From Pseudomonas fluorescens (lineage in GTDB: Bacteria > Pseudomonadota > Gammaproteobacteria > Pseudomonadales > Pseudomonadaceae), in NCBI RefSeq assembly GCF_002022275.1, contig NZ_MSDF01000052.1:186001-250000 (forward strand): a stretch of 64,000 nucleotides of DNA, given 5' to 3'. The position numbers and the translations under genes were made by a program. The notes below the pieces were generated by a model. That model saw only the letters and a program-made list of their open reading frames with translations. It searched no databases and had not been told where the DNA came from. Below, in pieces: positions 35,799 through 45,046 of this stretch (position 1 is the first letter of the stretch; each line of letters begins with the position of its first letter).

Positions 35799-36949
35799 AG
35801 CGATTGCGCAGCTGTACGTAGAGCACATTGCCACAGCCGCGCAATATCCGCTGCGCGCTCACGCAGCAGCCGCGGCGCCTCGCTGCAGGCCTGCTCCAGC
35901 GTCGTGGGGCCGGAGGGCAAGGCAAAGGCAGCATCTACGCCGTGAGCGTACATTTGCTCGTAACCTTCGCCTAAAGTGCCAGCAATCACGATAACGGGCA
36001 CCTTGTGTTGCTTGGCAATGCGCGCCACGCCGAACGGGGTTTTGCCGCGCAGCGTCTGGGCGTCGAAACGGCCTTCGCCGGTAATCACCAGGTCGGCACC
36101 GCGAACGGCTTTATCCAGGCCAACCAGTTCGGCGACCACCTCCACGCCGGCCCGGAACTGCGCGCCGAGGAAAGCCTTGGCCGCAAAGCCCAGGCCACCG
36201 GCGGCGCCGCTGCCCGGTTCGTCGCGCACGTCTTTAGGGAGCACCTTGGCGCAGTGGTCAGCGAAATGGCCGAGGGCTACGTCAAGCAGTTGAACTTGCT
36301 CGGGATTGGCGCCTTTTTGCGGGCCGAAAATGGCAGATGCGCCGTGAGGGCCACAGAGCGGGTTGTTCACGTCGGCGGCGATTTCAAAACGCACCTGCGC
36401 CAGACGAGGGTCCAGCTGTTCGAGGTCGACACGCGCCAAACGGCCCAAAGCCAGGCCGCCCGGTGGCAATGGCAGGCCTTCGGCGTCGAACAAGCGCACG
36501 CCGAGGGCCTGCATCGCGCCCGCCCCAGCGTCGTTGGTCGCACTGCCGCCAATCGCCAGAATAATGCGCTCGGCGCCAAGGTCCAACGCCGCGCGGATCA
36601 ACTCACCGGTGCCGTAGGTTGTGCTGGAGCACGCGTCGCGCTTGCCCGGTGGCACCAGTTGCAAGCCGCTGGCTTCGGCCATTTCGATGATCGCGGTGTG
36701 GCTGTCGCCCAACCAGCCCCAACGCGCCTGCACCGTGCCGCCCAATGGCCCTTGCACGGTTTGGTGGCGTAATTGGCCGTTGCAGGCGGCGAGTACCGAA
36801 TCCACCGTCCCTTCACCACCATCCGCCATCGGGCACTGGACCAATTGAGCATCCGGCCAAACCTGGGCCAACCCTTCGGCAATGGCCCGGGCAACGCCAT
36901 CGGCACTCAGGCTGTCCTTGAACGAGTCGGGGGCGATGATGATTTTCAT
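35792..36949 (-). CDS. garK: Glycerate kinase (GarK/GlxK type)
   Basis: The ATG at 36949 (GGAGA upstream) gives 385 residues. MKIIIAPDSFKDSLSA, QCPMADGGEGTVDS, IGGSATNDAGAGAMQALG and ITGEGRFDAQTLRGKTP are hallmarks of family I glycerate kinases, which phosphorylate D-glycerate to 2-phosphoglycerate at the end of glucarate/galactarate or glyoxylate breakdown. It follows cdaR by 91 bases on the same strand, and a divergent MFS transporter completes a glycerate/sugar-acid module. Gene symbol given by family; the paralogue name may differ in Pseudomonas. Confidence 0.93.
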   Translation of the reverse strand: MKIIIAPDSFKDSLSADGVARAIAEGLAQVWPDAQLVQCPMADGGEGTVDSVLAACNGQLRHQTVQGPLGGTVQARWGWLGDSHTAIIEMAEASGLQLVPPGKRDACSSTTYGTGELIRAALDLGAERIILAIGGSATNDAGAGAMQALGVRLFDAEGLPLPPGGLALGRLARVDLEQLDPRLAQVRFEIAADVNNPLCGPHGASAIFGPQKGANPEQVQLLDVALGHFADHCAKVLPKDVRDEPGSGAAGGLGFAAKAFLGAQFRAGVEVVAELVGLDKAVRGADLVITGEGRFDAQTLRGKTPFGVARIAKQHKVPVIVIAGTLGEGYEQMYAHGVDAAFALPSGPTTLEQACSEAPRLLRERAADIARLWQCALRTAAQSLY

Positions 36950-37040
36950 GGGCTTTCTCCGGTTTTTATAACGCCCATGCTGCCAGTTGGCTGGGAGAAT
37001 GACGCCGGTCCGATGCACAAGGTCGGCGCAGGTTTGTTGT

Positions 37041-38147
37041 TCATTCCGACAAAACCTGGGGCAATAGCTGTACGCCGAGGTAGAGCGCGAGCATGCCGTC
37101 CAGGGTCAGCGGATCGACGCCGCTCAGTTCGGCGATGCGCTCCATGCGATAGCGCAGGCTATTGCGATGAATGCCCAGCGCGTCGGCGCAGGCCTGGCTT
37201 TGGCCGTCGTGTTCGCACCAGCTGCGCAAGGTGGCGAGGAGTTGGCCGTTGCTGTCTTTGGCCAGCACTTTGCGCAACGGGTTGAGCAATTCATCGAGAG
37301 CGTCGTCGTTACGATGGCGCCAGAGCATCACGGGTAGTCGATAGCGGTTGAGGGTCAGCAAGCGTGAGCCCGGCAGTATGTCGCGCCCGTAAGCCAGCAA
37401 GTCGCCCACACGGCGATAACAGCGACGCAGCCCGGCCAATCCATCCGCCTGGCCGCCGACGGCAACGCGCAGAACGTTCCAGCCGAGCCCCGTGAGTTTG
37501 TCCAGCAACTTCGGGTTATCGACCTGCACCGCTGCCGGGCGGCACCACAACAGGGAAAACTGCGCGGAGCTCACGCACCAGCTGTCCGGGTAACGGCTGC
37601 TCAGCCAGGCGCTTAACGCGTCCGCCGACTGCCCCGCGCCCAGCTCAAACAAGTAAGGCGTGCGCGCCAGTTGCGGCTTGAGCCCCAATTGCTGCGCTTC
37701 ATCGACCAGTCGCGGTGAATCGCCGCTGTCGGCCAGCAGCAGCGCCAGCAGGTCATCACACCGCTGGCGGCGCCATTGCTGTTCGGCTTGTTGATGGCGG
37801 TGGCTGACCAGCATTTCGGCGGTCATGCGCACCAGCTCCGCGTAGGTGCGCAACAGCTCCGGCTCGCCGGTGATGCCCAGCACACCGATCAACCGTTGAT
37901 CGTGCATCAACGGCAGGTTGATGCCGGGCTGCACACCTTTGAGGTGCTTGGCGGTCTGGCCGTCGATTTCCACTACGCGGCCATTGGCCAATACCAACTG
38001 CGCGCCCTCGTGGCGGGTGTTGATGCGTTCGGGCTCGCCGCTGCCGAGGATCAGCCCCTGGCTGTCCATGACATTGACGTTGTAAGGCAGGATGGCCATG
38101 GTGCGATCGACAATATCCTGCGCCAGGTCATGATCCAGCTCGAACAT
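37041..38147 (-). CDS. cdaR: Sugar diacid regulator CdaR
   Basis: A 368-residue regulator. The N-terminal diacid-recognition domain (about 5-135; YNVNVMDSQGLILGSG, HEGAQLVLANGRVVEI) binds a sugar acid or glycerate, and the C-terminal PucR-type helix-turn-helix (about 305-360; SQACADALGIHRNSLRYRMERIAEL) binds DNA. CdaR proteins activate uptake and catabolism of galactarate, glucarate and glycerate. AAGGAAG precedes the ATG. It is upstream of glycerate kinase and divergent from the MFS transporter, with a candidate operator between. Confidence 0.93.
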   Translation of the reverse strand: MFELDHDLAQDIVDRTMAILPYNVNVMDSQGLILGSGEPERINTRHEGAQLVLANGRVVEIDGQTAKHLKGVQPGINLPLMHDQRLIGVLGITGEPELLRTYAELVRMTAEMLVSHRHQQAEQQWRRQRCDDLLALLLADSGDSPRLVDEAQQLGLKPQLARTPYLFELGAGQSADALSAWLSSRYPDSWCVSSAQFSLLWCRPAAVQVDNPKLLDKLTGLGWNVLRVAVGGQADGLAGLRRCYRRVGDLLAYGRDILPGSRLLTLNRYRLPVMLWRHRNDDALDELLNPLRKVLAKDSNGQLLATLRSWCEHDGQSQACADALGIHRNSLRYRMERIAELSGVDPLTLDGMLALYLGVQLLPQVLSE

Positions 38148-38206
38148 GAAGCTAACTTCCTTAAAAGGCGTGGTTGTTCATAGGCACAGCGCAATTCATG
38201 CTTCAC

Positions 38207-38220
38207 TGTGCGCGAGCACA
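38207..38220. promoter_or_regulatory. Inverted repeat in cdaR-MFS intergenic region, candidate CdaR operator
   Basis: TGTGC-GCGA-GCACA, about 60 bases before the cdaR start and about 90 before the transporter start, in the shared regulatory region. Assignment to CdaR rests on position only. Confidence 0.35.
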
Positions 38221-38308
38221 AAGACAGCGCCGGGCAAGGTGGCCGAGACTCGTCTGGCGATAGACGTTACCCTCGCATCGCAAAAAATCATAATAAAGAG
38301 AGACTGCC

Positions 38309-39619
38309 ATGTCACAGAGCGCCGCTGCCACACTGGCCACCGATGACGATAAAAACGCCATCTACAAGCGCATCACACTGCGCCTGATCCCCTTCATATT
38401 CATCTGCTACCTGTTCAACTACCTCGACCGGGTCAACGTTGGCTTTGCCAAGTTGCAGATGCTCGATGCCTTGAAATTCAGTGAAACCGTGTACGGCCTC
38501 GGTGCCGGGATCTTCTTTATCGGCTACGTGCTGTGCGGCGTTCCGAGTAACCTGGCGCTGACCAAATTCGGCCCACGGCGCTGGATTGCGCTGATGATGA
38601 TCGTGTGGGGCACGCTGTCCACGTGCCTGCTGTTCGTCACCACGCCGACACACTTCTACGGTTTGCGCCTGCTGACCGGCGCGGCGGAAGCCGGCTTCTT
38701 CCCGGGTGTGGTGCTGTACCTCTCGCAGTGGTTTCCGACCTTCCGCCGTGGGCGGATCATGGCGCTGTTCATGTCGGCGATTCCGGTGTCCGGCTTGCTC
38801 GGCAGCCCGTTCTCCGGCTGGATCCTCAACCACTTTGCTGCGGGCCAACACGGTTTGGCGGGCTGGCAGTGGATGTTCCTGCTGCAAGGCGTCCCCACCG
38901 TGATCCTGGGCGCCCTCGCCTACTTCCTGCTCAGCGACAGCTTTGCCAATGCCAAATGGCTCAAGCCCCACGAGCGCGCGGTGCTGGAAGCTGACCAGGC
39001 CACCGATCTTGCCAATAAACCAAAGACCACCACGGATTCGCTGGCCGAGGTATTCAAGAACCCGGCCATCTGGGCGTTCGGCCTGATCTACTTCTGCATC
39101 CAGAGCGGCGTGTACGCGATTAACTTCTGGCTGCCGTCGATCATCAAGAACCTGGGGTTCAGCGACAACCTGGTGATCGGCTGGCTCAGCGCGATTCCTT
39201 ATCTGCTGGCCGCGGTGTTCATGTTGCTGGTGGGCCGTTCGGCGGACTTGCGCAAGGAGCGTCGCTGGCACTTGGTGGTGCCAATGCTGATGGGCGCCAT
39301 CGGGCTGGTGATCGCCGTGAATTTTGCGACCACCCCGGCGATTGCGATTCTGGGCCTGACCATCGCCACCATGGGCGCCCTCACCGGCTTGCCGATGTTC
39401 TGGCCGGTGCCGACCGCCATGCTCAGCGCGGGCGCGGCGGCGGGTGGTCTGGCGTTGATCAACTCCATGGGGCAGATGGCGGGTTTTCTGAGCCCGTATA
39501 TCGTCGGGTTTGTGAAGGATGCCACCGGGTCCACGGATATTGCGTTGTATCTGCTGGCGGCGGTGATTGTGGCCGGTAGCGTGCTTGCGCTGCGCATGAC
39601 CCGTACTTTGAAGGTGTAA
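38309..39619 (+). CDS. MFS transporter, anion:cation symporter family (glycerate/sugar acid)
   Basis: A 436-residue protein with about 12 membrane helices in two halves. NYLDRVNVGFAKLQML in the first helix and loop and YLSQWFPTFRRGRIMALF are typical of the ACS family (GudP/ExuT/phthalate-type), which imports organic acids with protons. AGAGAG precedes the ATG. It is divergent from cdaR and glycerate kinase, so D-glycerate, tartronate or a hexarate is the likely substrate. A REP-like element follows at once. Confidence 0.92.
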   Translation: MSQSAAATLATDDDKNAIYKRITLRLIPFIFICYLFNYLDRVNVGFAKLQMLDALKFSETVYGLGAGIFFIGYVLCGVPSNLALTKFGPRRWIALMMIVWGTLSTCLLFVTTPTHFYGLRLLTGAAEAGFFPGVVLYLSQWFPTFRRGRIMALFMSAIPVSGLLGSPFSGWILNHFAAGQHGLAGWQWMFLLQGVPTVILGALAYFLLSDSFANAKWLKPHERAVLEADQATDLANKPKTTTDSLAEVFKNPAIWAFGLIYFCIQSGVYAINFWLPSIIKNLGFSDNLVIGWLSAIPYLLAAVFMLLVGRSADLRKERRWHLVVPMLMGAIGLVIAVNFATTPAIAILGLTIATMGALTGLPMFWPVPTAMLSAGAAAGGLALINSMGQMAGFLSPYIVGFVKDATGSTDIALYLLAAVIVAGSVLALRMTRTLKV

Positions 39620-39626
39620 CACGATC

Positions 39627-39759
39627 AATGTGGGAGCTGGCTTGCTGTGGCGAGGGAGCTTGCTCCCGCTCGAGCGCGCAGCGGTCGCCAGCTTTTTGGG
39701 GGCGCTTCGCACCCCAGCGCAAGCAAGCTTGCTCGCCACAGCAAGCCAGCTCCCACATT
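39627..39759. repeat. REP-like element, two inverted 28-bp arms
   Basis: AATGTGGGAGCTGGCTTGC...GGCGAG (39627-39654) is repeated perfectly inverted at 39732-39759; the 77 bases between contain shorter hairpins. It fills the space between the convergent MFS and SDR genes and shares its core with the element at 26418. Confidence 0.9.
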
Positions 39760-39771
39760 TTTGCTCTGTGT

Positions 39772-40476
39772 TTACAACAGGCCACCGCCGTCGACGTCGA
39801 TGATCGCGCCGGTCATGAAGCCATTTTCCATGGCCAGTACATAGCCCGCCGCTACCTCCTCTGCCTGCCCCACGCGCCCTACCGGCAACGCCCCGCCCGC
39901 CTTGGCATACATCGCCTGGCGCTGGTCTTCAGCCAACCCTGCATACGCCGGCGTATCAATCACCCCCGGGCTGATTACATTGACGCGACGTGGCGCCAGT
40001 TCCTTGGCCAACTGTTTGCCGAGGGCTTCCGTGGCGGCATTGATGCCGGTCTTGATGAACTGGCCCGCCGCAAATTTACGGCCGAGCTGGCCCGAGGTCA
40101 GGGTGATACTGCCGCGCTCATCCAGAAACGGTAGCGCGAGCTGGATGGCACGCAGCGAACCCCAGAGTTTCACGTTGAAGTTTTCCTGAGCTTCGGCCAG
40201 GTCGGTTTCAATCAGCGGCTTGGCACGTACCGACGGGCCGGAGGTGTACACCAGGTGATCGAAGCGCCCTACCGTCTCGAACAAACGCTGCAACGAGGCG
40301 CTGTCGGTTGCGTCCACCGGTTCGCTGCGCACGCCGTTTTCGACACCGGAGGTCAAACGGCGCCCGGCCAGCACCACCTGCGCGCCCCGTGCTACGGCGG
40401 CTTTTGCCACCGCAGCGCCAATGCCGCTGCTGCCGCCGATCACGATGACGGTTTTACCGCTGAGGGAAGATGTCAT
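39772..40476 (-). CDS. SDR-fold protein lacking the catalytic Tyr-x3-Lys
   Basis: A 234-residue short-chain dehydrogenase/reductase fold. The cofactor loop GGSSGIGAAVAKA and APRRVNVISPGVIDTP are intact, but where Y-x3-K is expected the sequence is AGQFIKTGINAATEAL, so both Tyr and Lys appear replaced. An SDR subgroup with this change exists; activity may be lost or different. It is divergent from a LysR gene, its probable regulator. The C-terminus (GAIIDVDGGGLL) is standard. Confidence 0.88.
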   Translation of the reverse strand: MTSSLSGKTVIVIGGSSGIGAAVAKAAVARGAQVVLAGRRLTSGVENGVRSEPVDATDSASLQRLFETVGRFDHLVYTSGPSVRAKPLIETDLAEAQENFNVKLWGSLRAIQLALPFLDERGSITLTSGQLGRKFAAGQFIKTGINAATEALGKQLAKELAPRRVNVISPGVIDTPAYAGLAEDQRQAMYAKAGGALPVGRVGQAEEVAAGYVLAMENGFMTGAIIDVDGGGLL

Positions 40477-40576
40477 GAAGGGAAACCTGATTGAGAAAGT
40501 GAGCGTTCATCTTCCCCGCTTGGCAATCGGCGAAAAATCCCGGTAAAACGACAAGATCTTTAAAGGATTTTTACAA

Positions 40577-41479
40577 ATGAGCTCAATTCTGGATCTGGAA
40601 GTGTTTGTGCGCACCGCGGATACCGGAAGCCTTTCAGCCGCCGCGCGGGGCCTTGGTTTAACACCGGCTGCCGCGAGCATCGCCCTCAAACGCCTGGAAA
40701 CGCGCCTGGGCATCCGCCTGCTCGCCCGCTCCACGCGCAGCATGCGCCTCACCGAAGAAGGTCGACGCTACCTCGACAGCGTGCGCGTGGCGCTGGAAGC
40801 CTTGTCGGAAGGCGAGCACGCAATCAAGCAGCAAGGCCAAAGCCTCAGCGGCTTGCTTCAGTTGGCCGCCCCCTCGGATTTCGGGCGCAATGTGCTGCTC
40901 GGCTGGCTGGATGAATTCAAGATCGAACACCCGACTATCCGCCTGCAACTGTTGCTCAACGACAGCAATGCCGACCTGTTCCGCGACACCGTCGATATCG
41001 CCTTGCGTTTTGGTGTGCCAAGGGACTCCAGCCTGGTGGCGCTGCCGGTGGTACCGGGCCATCACCGAATCCCCTGCGCCAGCCCCGATTACCTCGCGCG
41101 CCACGGCACACCGCAGACACCGGCGGACTTGGCACACCACAGCACGTTGCGCTACATGCGTCGCGGGCAGGCCAATAACACCTGGTACTTTCGTCAGGGC
41201 GCCTTGCTGCAAGAAGTCGAAGTCACCGGCGATTACCTGAGCGATGACGGCGAAATCGTGCGCCGCTGGGCGCTGGCCGGGCATGGCATCGCCTACAAAG
41301 CCAACCTGGACGTGGCCCGCGATATCAAGGCCGGGCGATTGGTGCCGCTGCTGCCCGACTGGCAAGGCGAACCCACGCCCTTCAACCTGATGTGCCCGCA
41401 CCGCCTGCAAGTGTCGGAGCGGGTGAAAGTGCTGCATCGCTTTTTACAGACGCGCTGTCAGGTCTTGCTGAGTGAATGA
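40577..41479 (+). CDS. LysR-family transcriptional regulator
   Basis: A 300-residue protein with an N-terminal winged helix (about 4-62; TGSLSAAARGLGLTPAAASIALKRLE) and a LysR substrate-binding domain (about 90-295). AAAGGAT precedes the ATG. It is divergent from the SDR gene, 100 bases away, the usual position for a LysR regulator of its neighbour. The effector is unknown. It belongs to the large CrgA-like group by the N-terminal pattern. Confidence 0.92.
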   Translation: MSSILDLEVFVRTADTGSLSAAARGLGLTPAAASIALKRLETRLGIRLLARSTRSMRLTEEGRRYLDSVRVALEALSEGEHAIKQQGQSLSGLLQLAAPSDFGRNVLLGWLDEFKIEHPTIRLQLLLNDSNADLFRDTVDIALRFGVPRDSSLVALPVVPGHHRIPCASPDYLARHGTPQTPADLAHHSTLRYMRRGQANNTWYFRQGALLQEVEVTGDYLSDDGEIVRRWALAGHGIAYKANLDVARDIKAGRLVPLLPDWQGEPTPFNLMCPHRLQVSERVKVLHRFLQTRCQVLLSE

Positions 41480-41560
41480 AGAAACGCGCACAGGGGTTGT
41501 TCCAGAGCGGTTGAGTCTGGTATTGCATACCTTGCGTTTCCCTGCCATGAGGAGCTTTGC

Positions 41561-42571
41561 ATGATTTACCGCACATTGGGCCAGTCCGGGTTGAAGGTCA
41601 GCGCGCTGACCCTGGGCACCATGATGTTTGGCGAGCAGACCAACACCGAAGACTCGTTGCGCATCATCGACAAGGCCTGGGACCAGGGCATCAATTTTAT
41701 CGACACTGCCGACGTCTACACCGGTGGGCGCTCGGAGGAAATCGTCGGCGAAGCGATTGCCCGTCATCGTGAGGATTGGGTGGTGGCCTCCAAGGTGGCA
41801 ATCGGCCCCACCGACGGCCTGCCCAACCGCAGCGGCCTGAGCCGCAAGCGTATTTTCAACGCGCTGGAAGCCAGCCTTTCACGCCTTGATACTGACTACC
41901 TGGACATCTACTACCTGCACCGCGAAGACCACGAGACGCCGCTGGAAGTCACGGTGTCGGCGATCGGTGACCTGATCCGTCAGGGCAAGATTCGCTATTG
42001 GGGCCTGTCCAACTACCGTGGCTGGCGCATTGCCGAAATCATCCGTGTCGCCGAACGCCTGGGCGTTGACCGGCCGGTCATCAGCCAGCCGTTGTACAAC
42101 ATCGTCAATCGCCAGGCCGAGGTCGAGCAGATTACCGCTGCAGCAGCCTACGGCTTGGGCGTGGTGCCCTACAGCCCGCTGGCCCGTGGCGTGCTCAGTG
42201 GCAAGTACGCACCGGACGTAACGCCTGAAGCCGGCAGCCGTGCGGCGCGCCAGGACAAGCGCATCCTGGAAACCGAATGGCGCGTGGAGTCGCTGCGTAT
42301 CGCCCAGCAGATCCAGCAGTACACCCAGGGGCGTGGCGTGGGGATTGTGGAGTTTGTGATTGCCTGGGTGCTGAACAACTCGGCGGTAAGTTCAGCGATT
42401 GTCGGGCCGCGTACCGAGGCGCAGTGGGACGCCTACACGGGGGCGCTGGATGTGAAGATCACGGCTGAAGATGAGGCGTTTATTGACTCGCTGGTGACAC
42501 CGGGGCATTCGTCTACGCCGGGGTTCAATGATGTGAGCCATTTTGTGTCTGGCCGCACACCTCGTTCATAA
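41561..42571 (+). CDS. Aldo/keto reductase
   Basis: A 336-residue (alpha/beta)8 oxidoreductase. Catalytic tetrad elements: Asp in NFIDTADVY, Tyr in DVYTGGRSEE, Lys in WVVASKVAIG and His in IYYLHREDHETP. The NADPH-site region near the C-terminus reads SSAIVGPRTEAQ. It fits the YajO/Gpr-type AKR group, which reduces small aldehydes and ketones. GAGGAG precedes the ATG. It is downstream of the LysR gene by about 80 bases and may be co-regulated. A REP-like element follows. Confidence 0.92.
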   Translation: MIYRTLGQSGLKVSALTLGTMMFGEQTNTEDSLRIIDKAWDQGINFIDTADVYTGGRSEEIVGEAIARHREDWVVASKVAIGPTDGLPNRSGLSRKRIFNALEASLSRLDTDYLDIYYLHREDHETPLEVTVSAIGDLIRQGKIRYWGLSNYRGWRIAEIIRVAERLGVDRPVISQPLYNIVNRQAEVEQITAAAAYGLGVVPYSPLARGVLSGKYAPDVTPEAGSRAARQDKRILETEWRVESLRIAQQIQQYTQGRGVGIVEFVIAWVLNNSAVSSAIVGPRTEAQWDAYTGALDVKITAEDEAFIDSLVTPGHSSTPGFNDVSHFVSGRTPRS

Positions 42572-42576
42572 ACCTT

Positions 42577-42690
42577 TTGTGGCGAGCGGGCTTCTTGTGG
42601 CGAGCGGGCTTGCCCGCGTTGGAGTGCGCAGCGCTCCCTTTTTTTTGGGGCCGCTACGCAGCCCAACGCGGGCAAGCCCGCTCGCCACAA
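42577..42690. repeat. REP-like element with a tandemly duplicated half-arm
   Basis: The arm at 42595-42622 (TTGTGGCGAGCGGGCTTGCC...) is perfectly inverted at 42663-42690. An additional 18-base copy of the arm start (TTGTGGCGAGCGGGCTTC) sits directly before it at 42577-42594. Different arm sequence from the elements at 26418 and 39627. Lies between the aldo/keto reductase and rarD. Confidence 0.88.
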
Positions 42691-42785
42691 TGATTTCTCG
42701 CACATCCAAAAACAGCACAACCCTCCAGCGCCAAAAGCACCATAATCTCCGCTCTTCTGAATCAATCGTTTTTCGCGAGGGCAGT

Positions 42786-43667
42786 GTGTCTAAAGGTGTT
42801 GTGTTATCGGTCCTGGCCTCGGTGTTGTTTGCCGTGATGTATTACTTCACATCATTGCTGACGCCACTGAGCGGCCTGGAAATTTTCGGCTGGCGCATGC
42901 TGCTGACCGTGCCGTGCATGACGGTGTTCATGATCGTCAGCGGTGAATGGCGGCGAGTGTGGGAGTTGGTGCGGATGCTGGCTGGCAAACCGCGACTGAT
43001 CGGCGGCGTGCTGTTGTCGTCGGCGTTGCTGGGCGTGCAATTGTGGTTGTTTATGTGGGCGCCGCTCAATGGCCGCAGCCTGGATGTGTCGGTGGGGTAT
43101 TTCCTGCTGCCCCTGACCATGGTGCTGACCGGGCGCCTGGTGTATGGCGAACGCTTGTCGCGTTTGCAGCAGATCGCAGTGTTTTTCGCTGCGCTCGGCG
43201 TATTGAATGAGCTGTACCAGGCTGGCGGTTTTTCCTGGGCCACATTGGTGGTGATCATCGGTTACCCGATCTATTTTGTGGTGCGCAAATACCTGACCAC
43301 CGACCATCTGGGCGGCCTGTGGCTGGACATGGCGCTGATGTTGCCGGTGGCCTGGTGGTTTGTGCAGCACGGTGAGCAAGGCTTTGCGGTGATGGATATT
43401 CATCCGAAGCTGTACGCGTTGATTCCGATGCTGGGGGTCATCAGTGCGTCGGCGTTGGTGAGTTACATCGTTGCCAGCCGTTTGCTGCCTTTCAGCCTGT
43501 TCGGGCTGCTCAGCTACGTGGAGCCGGTGCTGCTGCTGGCGGTGGCGTTGATACTGGGTGAAGGCATCAAGGGCGGCCAATGGCTGACCTATATTCCGAT
43601 CTGGCTGGCCGTGATGGTGTTGGTGTACGAAGGTTTCAAGCATTTGGTACGTCAGCGCAAAGCCTGA
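42786..43667 (+). CDS. rarD: RarD-type EamA permease
   Basis: A 293-residue membrane protein with about 10 helices. The start is the GTG at 42786 (MSKGVVLSVLASVLFAVMYY) with GAGGG just upstream; the open frame continues upstream through the REP-like repeat, which is not coding. FGWRMLLTVPCM near the N-terminus and the half-repeat GLLSYVEPVLLLAVALILGE fit RarD (chloramphenicol-sensitive protein) of the drug/metabolite transporter superfamily. Substrate unknown. Confidence 0.87.
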   Translation: MSKGVVLSVLASVLFAVMYYFTSLLTPLSGLEIFGWRMLLTVPCMTVFMIVSGEWRRVWELVRMLAGKPRLIGGVLLSSALLGVQLWLFMWAPLNGRSLDVSVGYFLLPLTMVLTGRLVYGERLSRLQQIAVFFAALGVLNELYQAGGFSWATLVVIIGYPIYFVVRKYLTTDHLGGLWLDMALMLPVAWWFVQHGEQGFAVMDIHPKLYALIPMLGVISASALVSYIVASRLLPFSLFGLLSYVEPVLLLAVALILGEGIKGGQWLTYIPIWLAVMVLVYEGFKHLVRQRKA

Positions 43668-43679
43668 ATGTCAGGCAAT

Positions 43680-43718
43680 AAAAAGCCCGGCCGAGAATGA
43701 ATCCCGGCCGGGCTTTTT
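43680..43718. terminator. Bidirectional rho-independent terminator
   Basis: Five A, GCCCGGCCG, an 11-base loop, CGGCCGGGC, five T. It serves the convergent rarD and hpd genes. Confidence 0.92.
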
Positions 43719-43724
43719 ATTGGC

Positions 43725-44801
43725 TTAGTCGGCGGTCAACACACCGCGACGCACCTGGTCACGCTCGATCGACTCGAACAGTGCCTTGAAATTGCCCTCG
43801 CCAAATCCATCGTCACCTTTACGCTGAATGAATTCGAAGAACACCGGGCCCATGAGGGTTTCCGAGAAGATCTGCAGCAACAGGCGCTTGTCACCTTCAA
43901 TCGAGGAACCGTCCAGCAGAATGCCGCGCGATTGCAGTTGGTCTACCGGCTCGCCGTGATTCGGCAGGCGGCCTTCGAGCATTTCGTAGTAGGTGTCTGG
44001 CGGCGCGGTCATGAAGCGCATGCCGATCTTCTTCAACGCGTCCCAGGTCTTGATCAGGTCGTCGGTGAGGAACGCTACGTGTTGAATGCCTTCGCCGTTG
44101 AACTGCATCAGGAACTCTTCGATCTGGCCTGCGCCCTTGGACGATTCTTCGTTCAGCGGGATGCGGATCATGCCGTCCGGGGCGCTCATGGCCTTGGAGG
44201 TCAGGCCGGTGTATTCGCCCTTGATGTCGAAGTAGCGCGCTTCACGGAAGTTGAACAGTTTTTCGTAGAAGTTGGCCCAGTAGACCATGCGCCCGCGGTA
44301 GACGTTGTGGGTCAGGTGGTCGATCACCTTGAGGCCCGCACCCACGGGGTTGCGGTCGACGCCTTCGAGGTAGACGAAGTCGATGTCGTAGATCGAGCTG
44401 CCTTCGCCGAAACGGTCGATGAGGTACAGCGGCGCGCCGCCGATGCCTTTGATCGCCGGCAGGTTCAACTCCATCGGGCCGGTCTGGATATGGATCGGCT
44501 GCGCGCCGAGTTCCAGTGCACGGTTGTACGCCTGCTGCGAATCCTTGACGCGGAATGCCATGCCGCACACCGACGGGCCGTGTTCGGCCGCGAAGTAGGA
44601 TGCGAGGCTGTCAGGTTCGTTGTTGAGGATCAGGTTGATCTCGCCCTGGCGGAACAGGTCGACGTTCTTGGAGCGGTGGGTCGCGACTTTGGTGAAGCCC
44701 ATGATCTCGAAGATCGGCTCCAGGGCGCCCGGGGTTGGCGATGCGAATTCGATAAATTCAAAGCCCATCAGGCCCATTGGGTTTTCGTATTGGTCGGCCA
44801 T
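43725..44801 (-). CDS. hpd: 4-hydroxyphenylpyruvate dioxygenase
   Basis: A 358-residue enzyme that converts 4-hydroxyphenylpyruvate to homogentisate in tyrosine degradation. The length equals the P. fluorescens type. Iron ligands are in [12 protein letters not shown] (His), [11 protein letters not shown] (His) and [11 protein letters not shown] (Glu) in the C-terminal vicinal-oxygen-chelate half; the N-terminal half is the non-catalytic repeat. AGGTG precedes the ATG. Other tyrosine-catabolic genes are not adjacent. A 245-base non-coding region separates it from the upstream EamA gene and should hold its promoter; a short hairpin (CTTGCG-TGAG-CGCAAG, 44969-44984) is present there. Confidence 0.97.
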   Translation of the reverse strand: MADQYENPMGLMGFEFIEFASPTPGALEPIFEIMGFTKVATHRSKNVDLFRQGEINLILNNEPDSLASYFAAEHGPSVCGMAFRVKDSQQAYNRALELGAQPIHIQTGPMELNLPAIKGIGGAPLYLIDRFGEGSSIYDIDFVYLEGVDRNPVGAGLKVIDHLTHNVYRGRMVYWANFYEKLFNFREARYFDIKGEYTGLTSKAMSAPDGMIRIPLNEESSKGAGQIEEFLMQFNGEGIQHVAFLTDDLIKTWDALKKIGMRFMTAPPDTYYEMLEGRLPNHGEPVDQLQSRGILLDGSSIEGDKRLLLQIFSETLMGPVFFEFIQRKGDDGFGEGNFKALFESIERDQVRRGVLTAD

Positions 44802-45046
44802 GTCGGCACCTCATCATTCTTGTCATTAGCTGGAATTTATTGGCGAGAGAAGATGAGGTTGCAGGGTGGCGCACAGGAGAGACCTCGCACGCTGCGGGCG
44901 AGGAAGTCACCAAAGATGAGGGGGGAGCCGAGTAGCTTCATGGTGTCATCAGTCTCTGACGGCCGAGGCTTGCGTGAGCGCAAGTCCATATTCTTGTATG
45001 CGTAAATCGATTCTACACAGCGTAACAGGGTTTGTCCGTACTCTTA

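Noticed and set aside
39628-40134. Plus-strand frame beginning in the REP element
   Set aside because: It reads through an inverted repeat and the antisense of the SDR gene.
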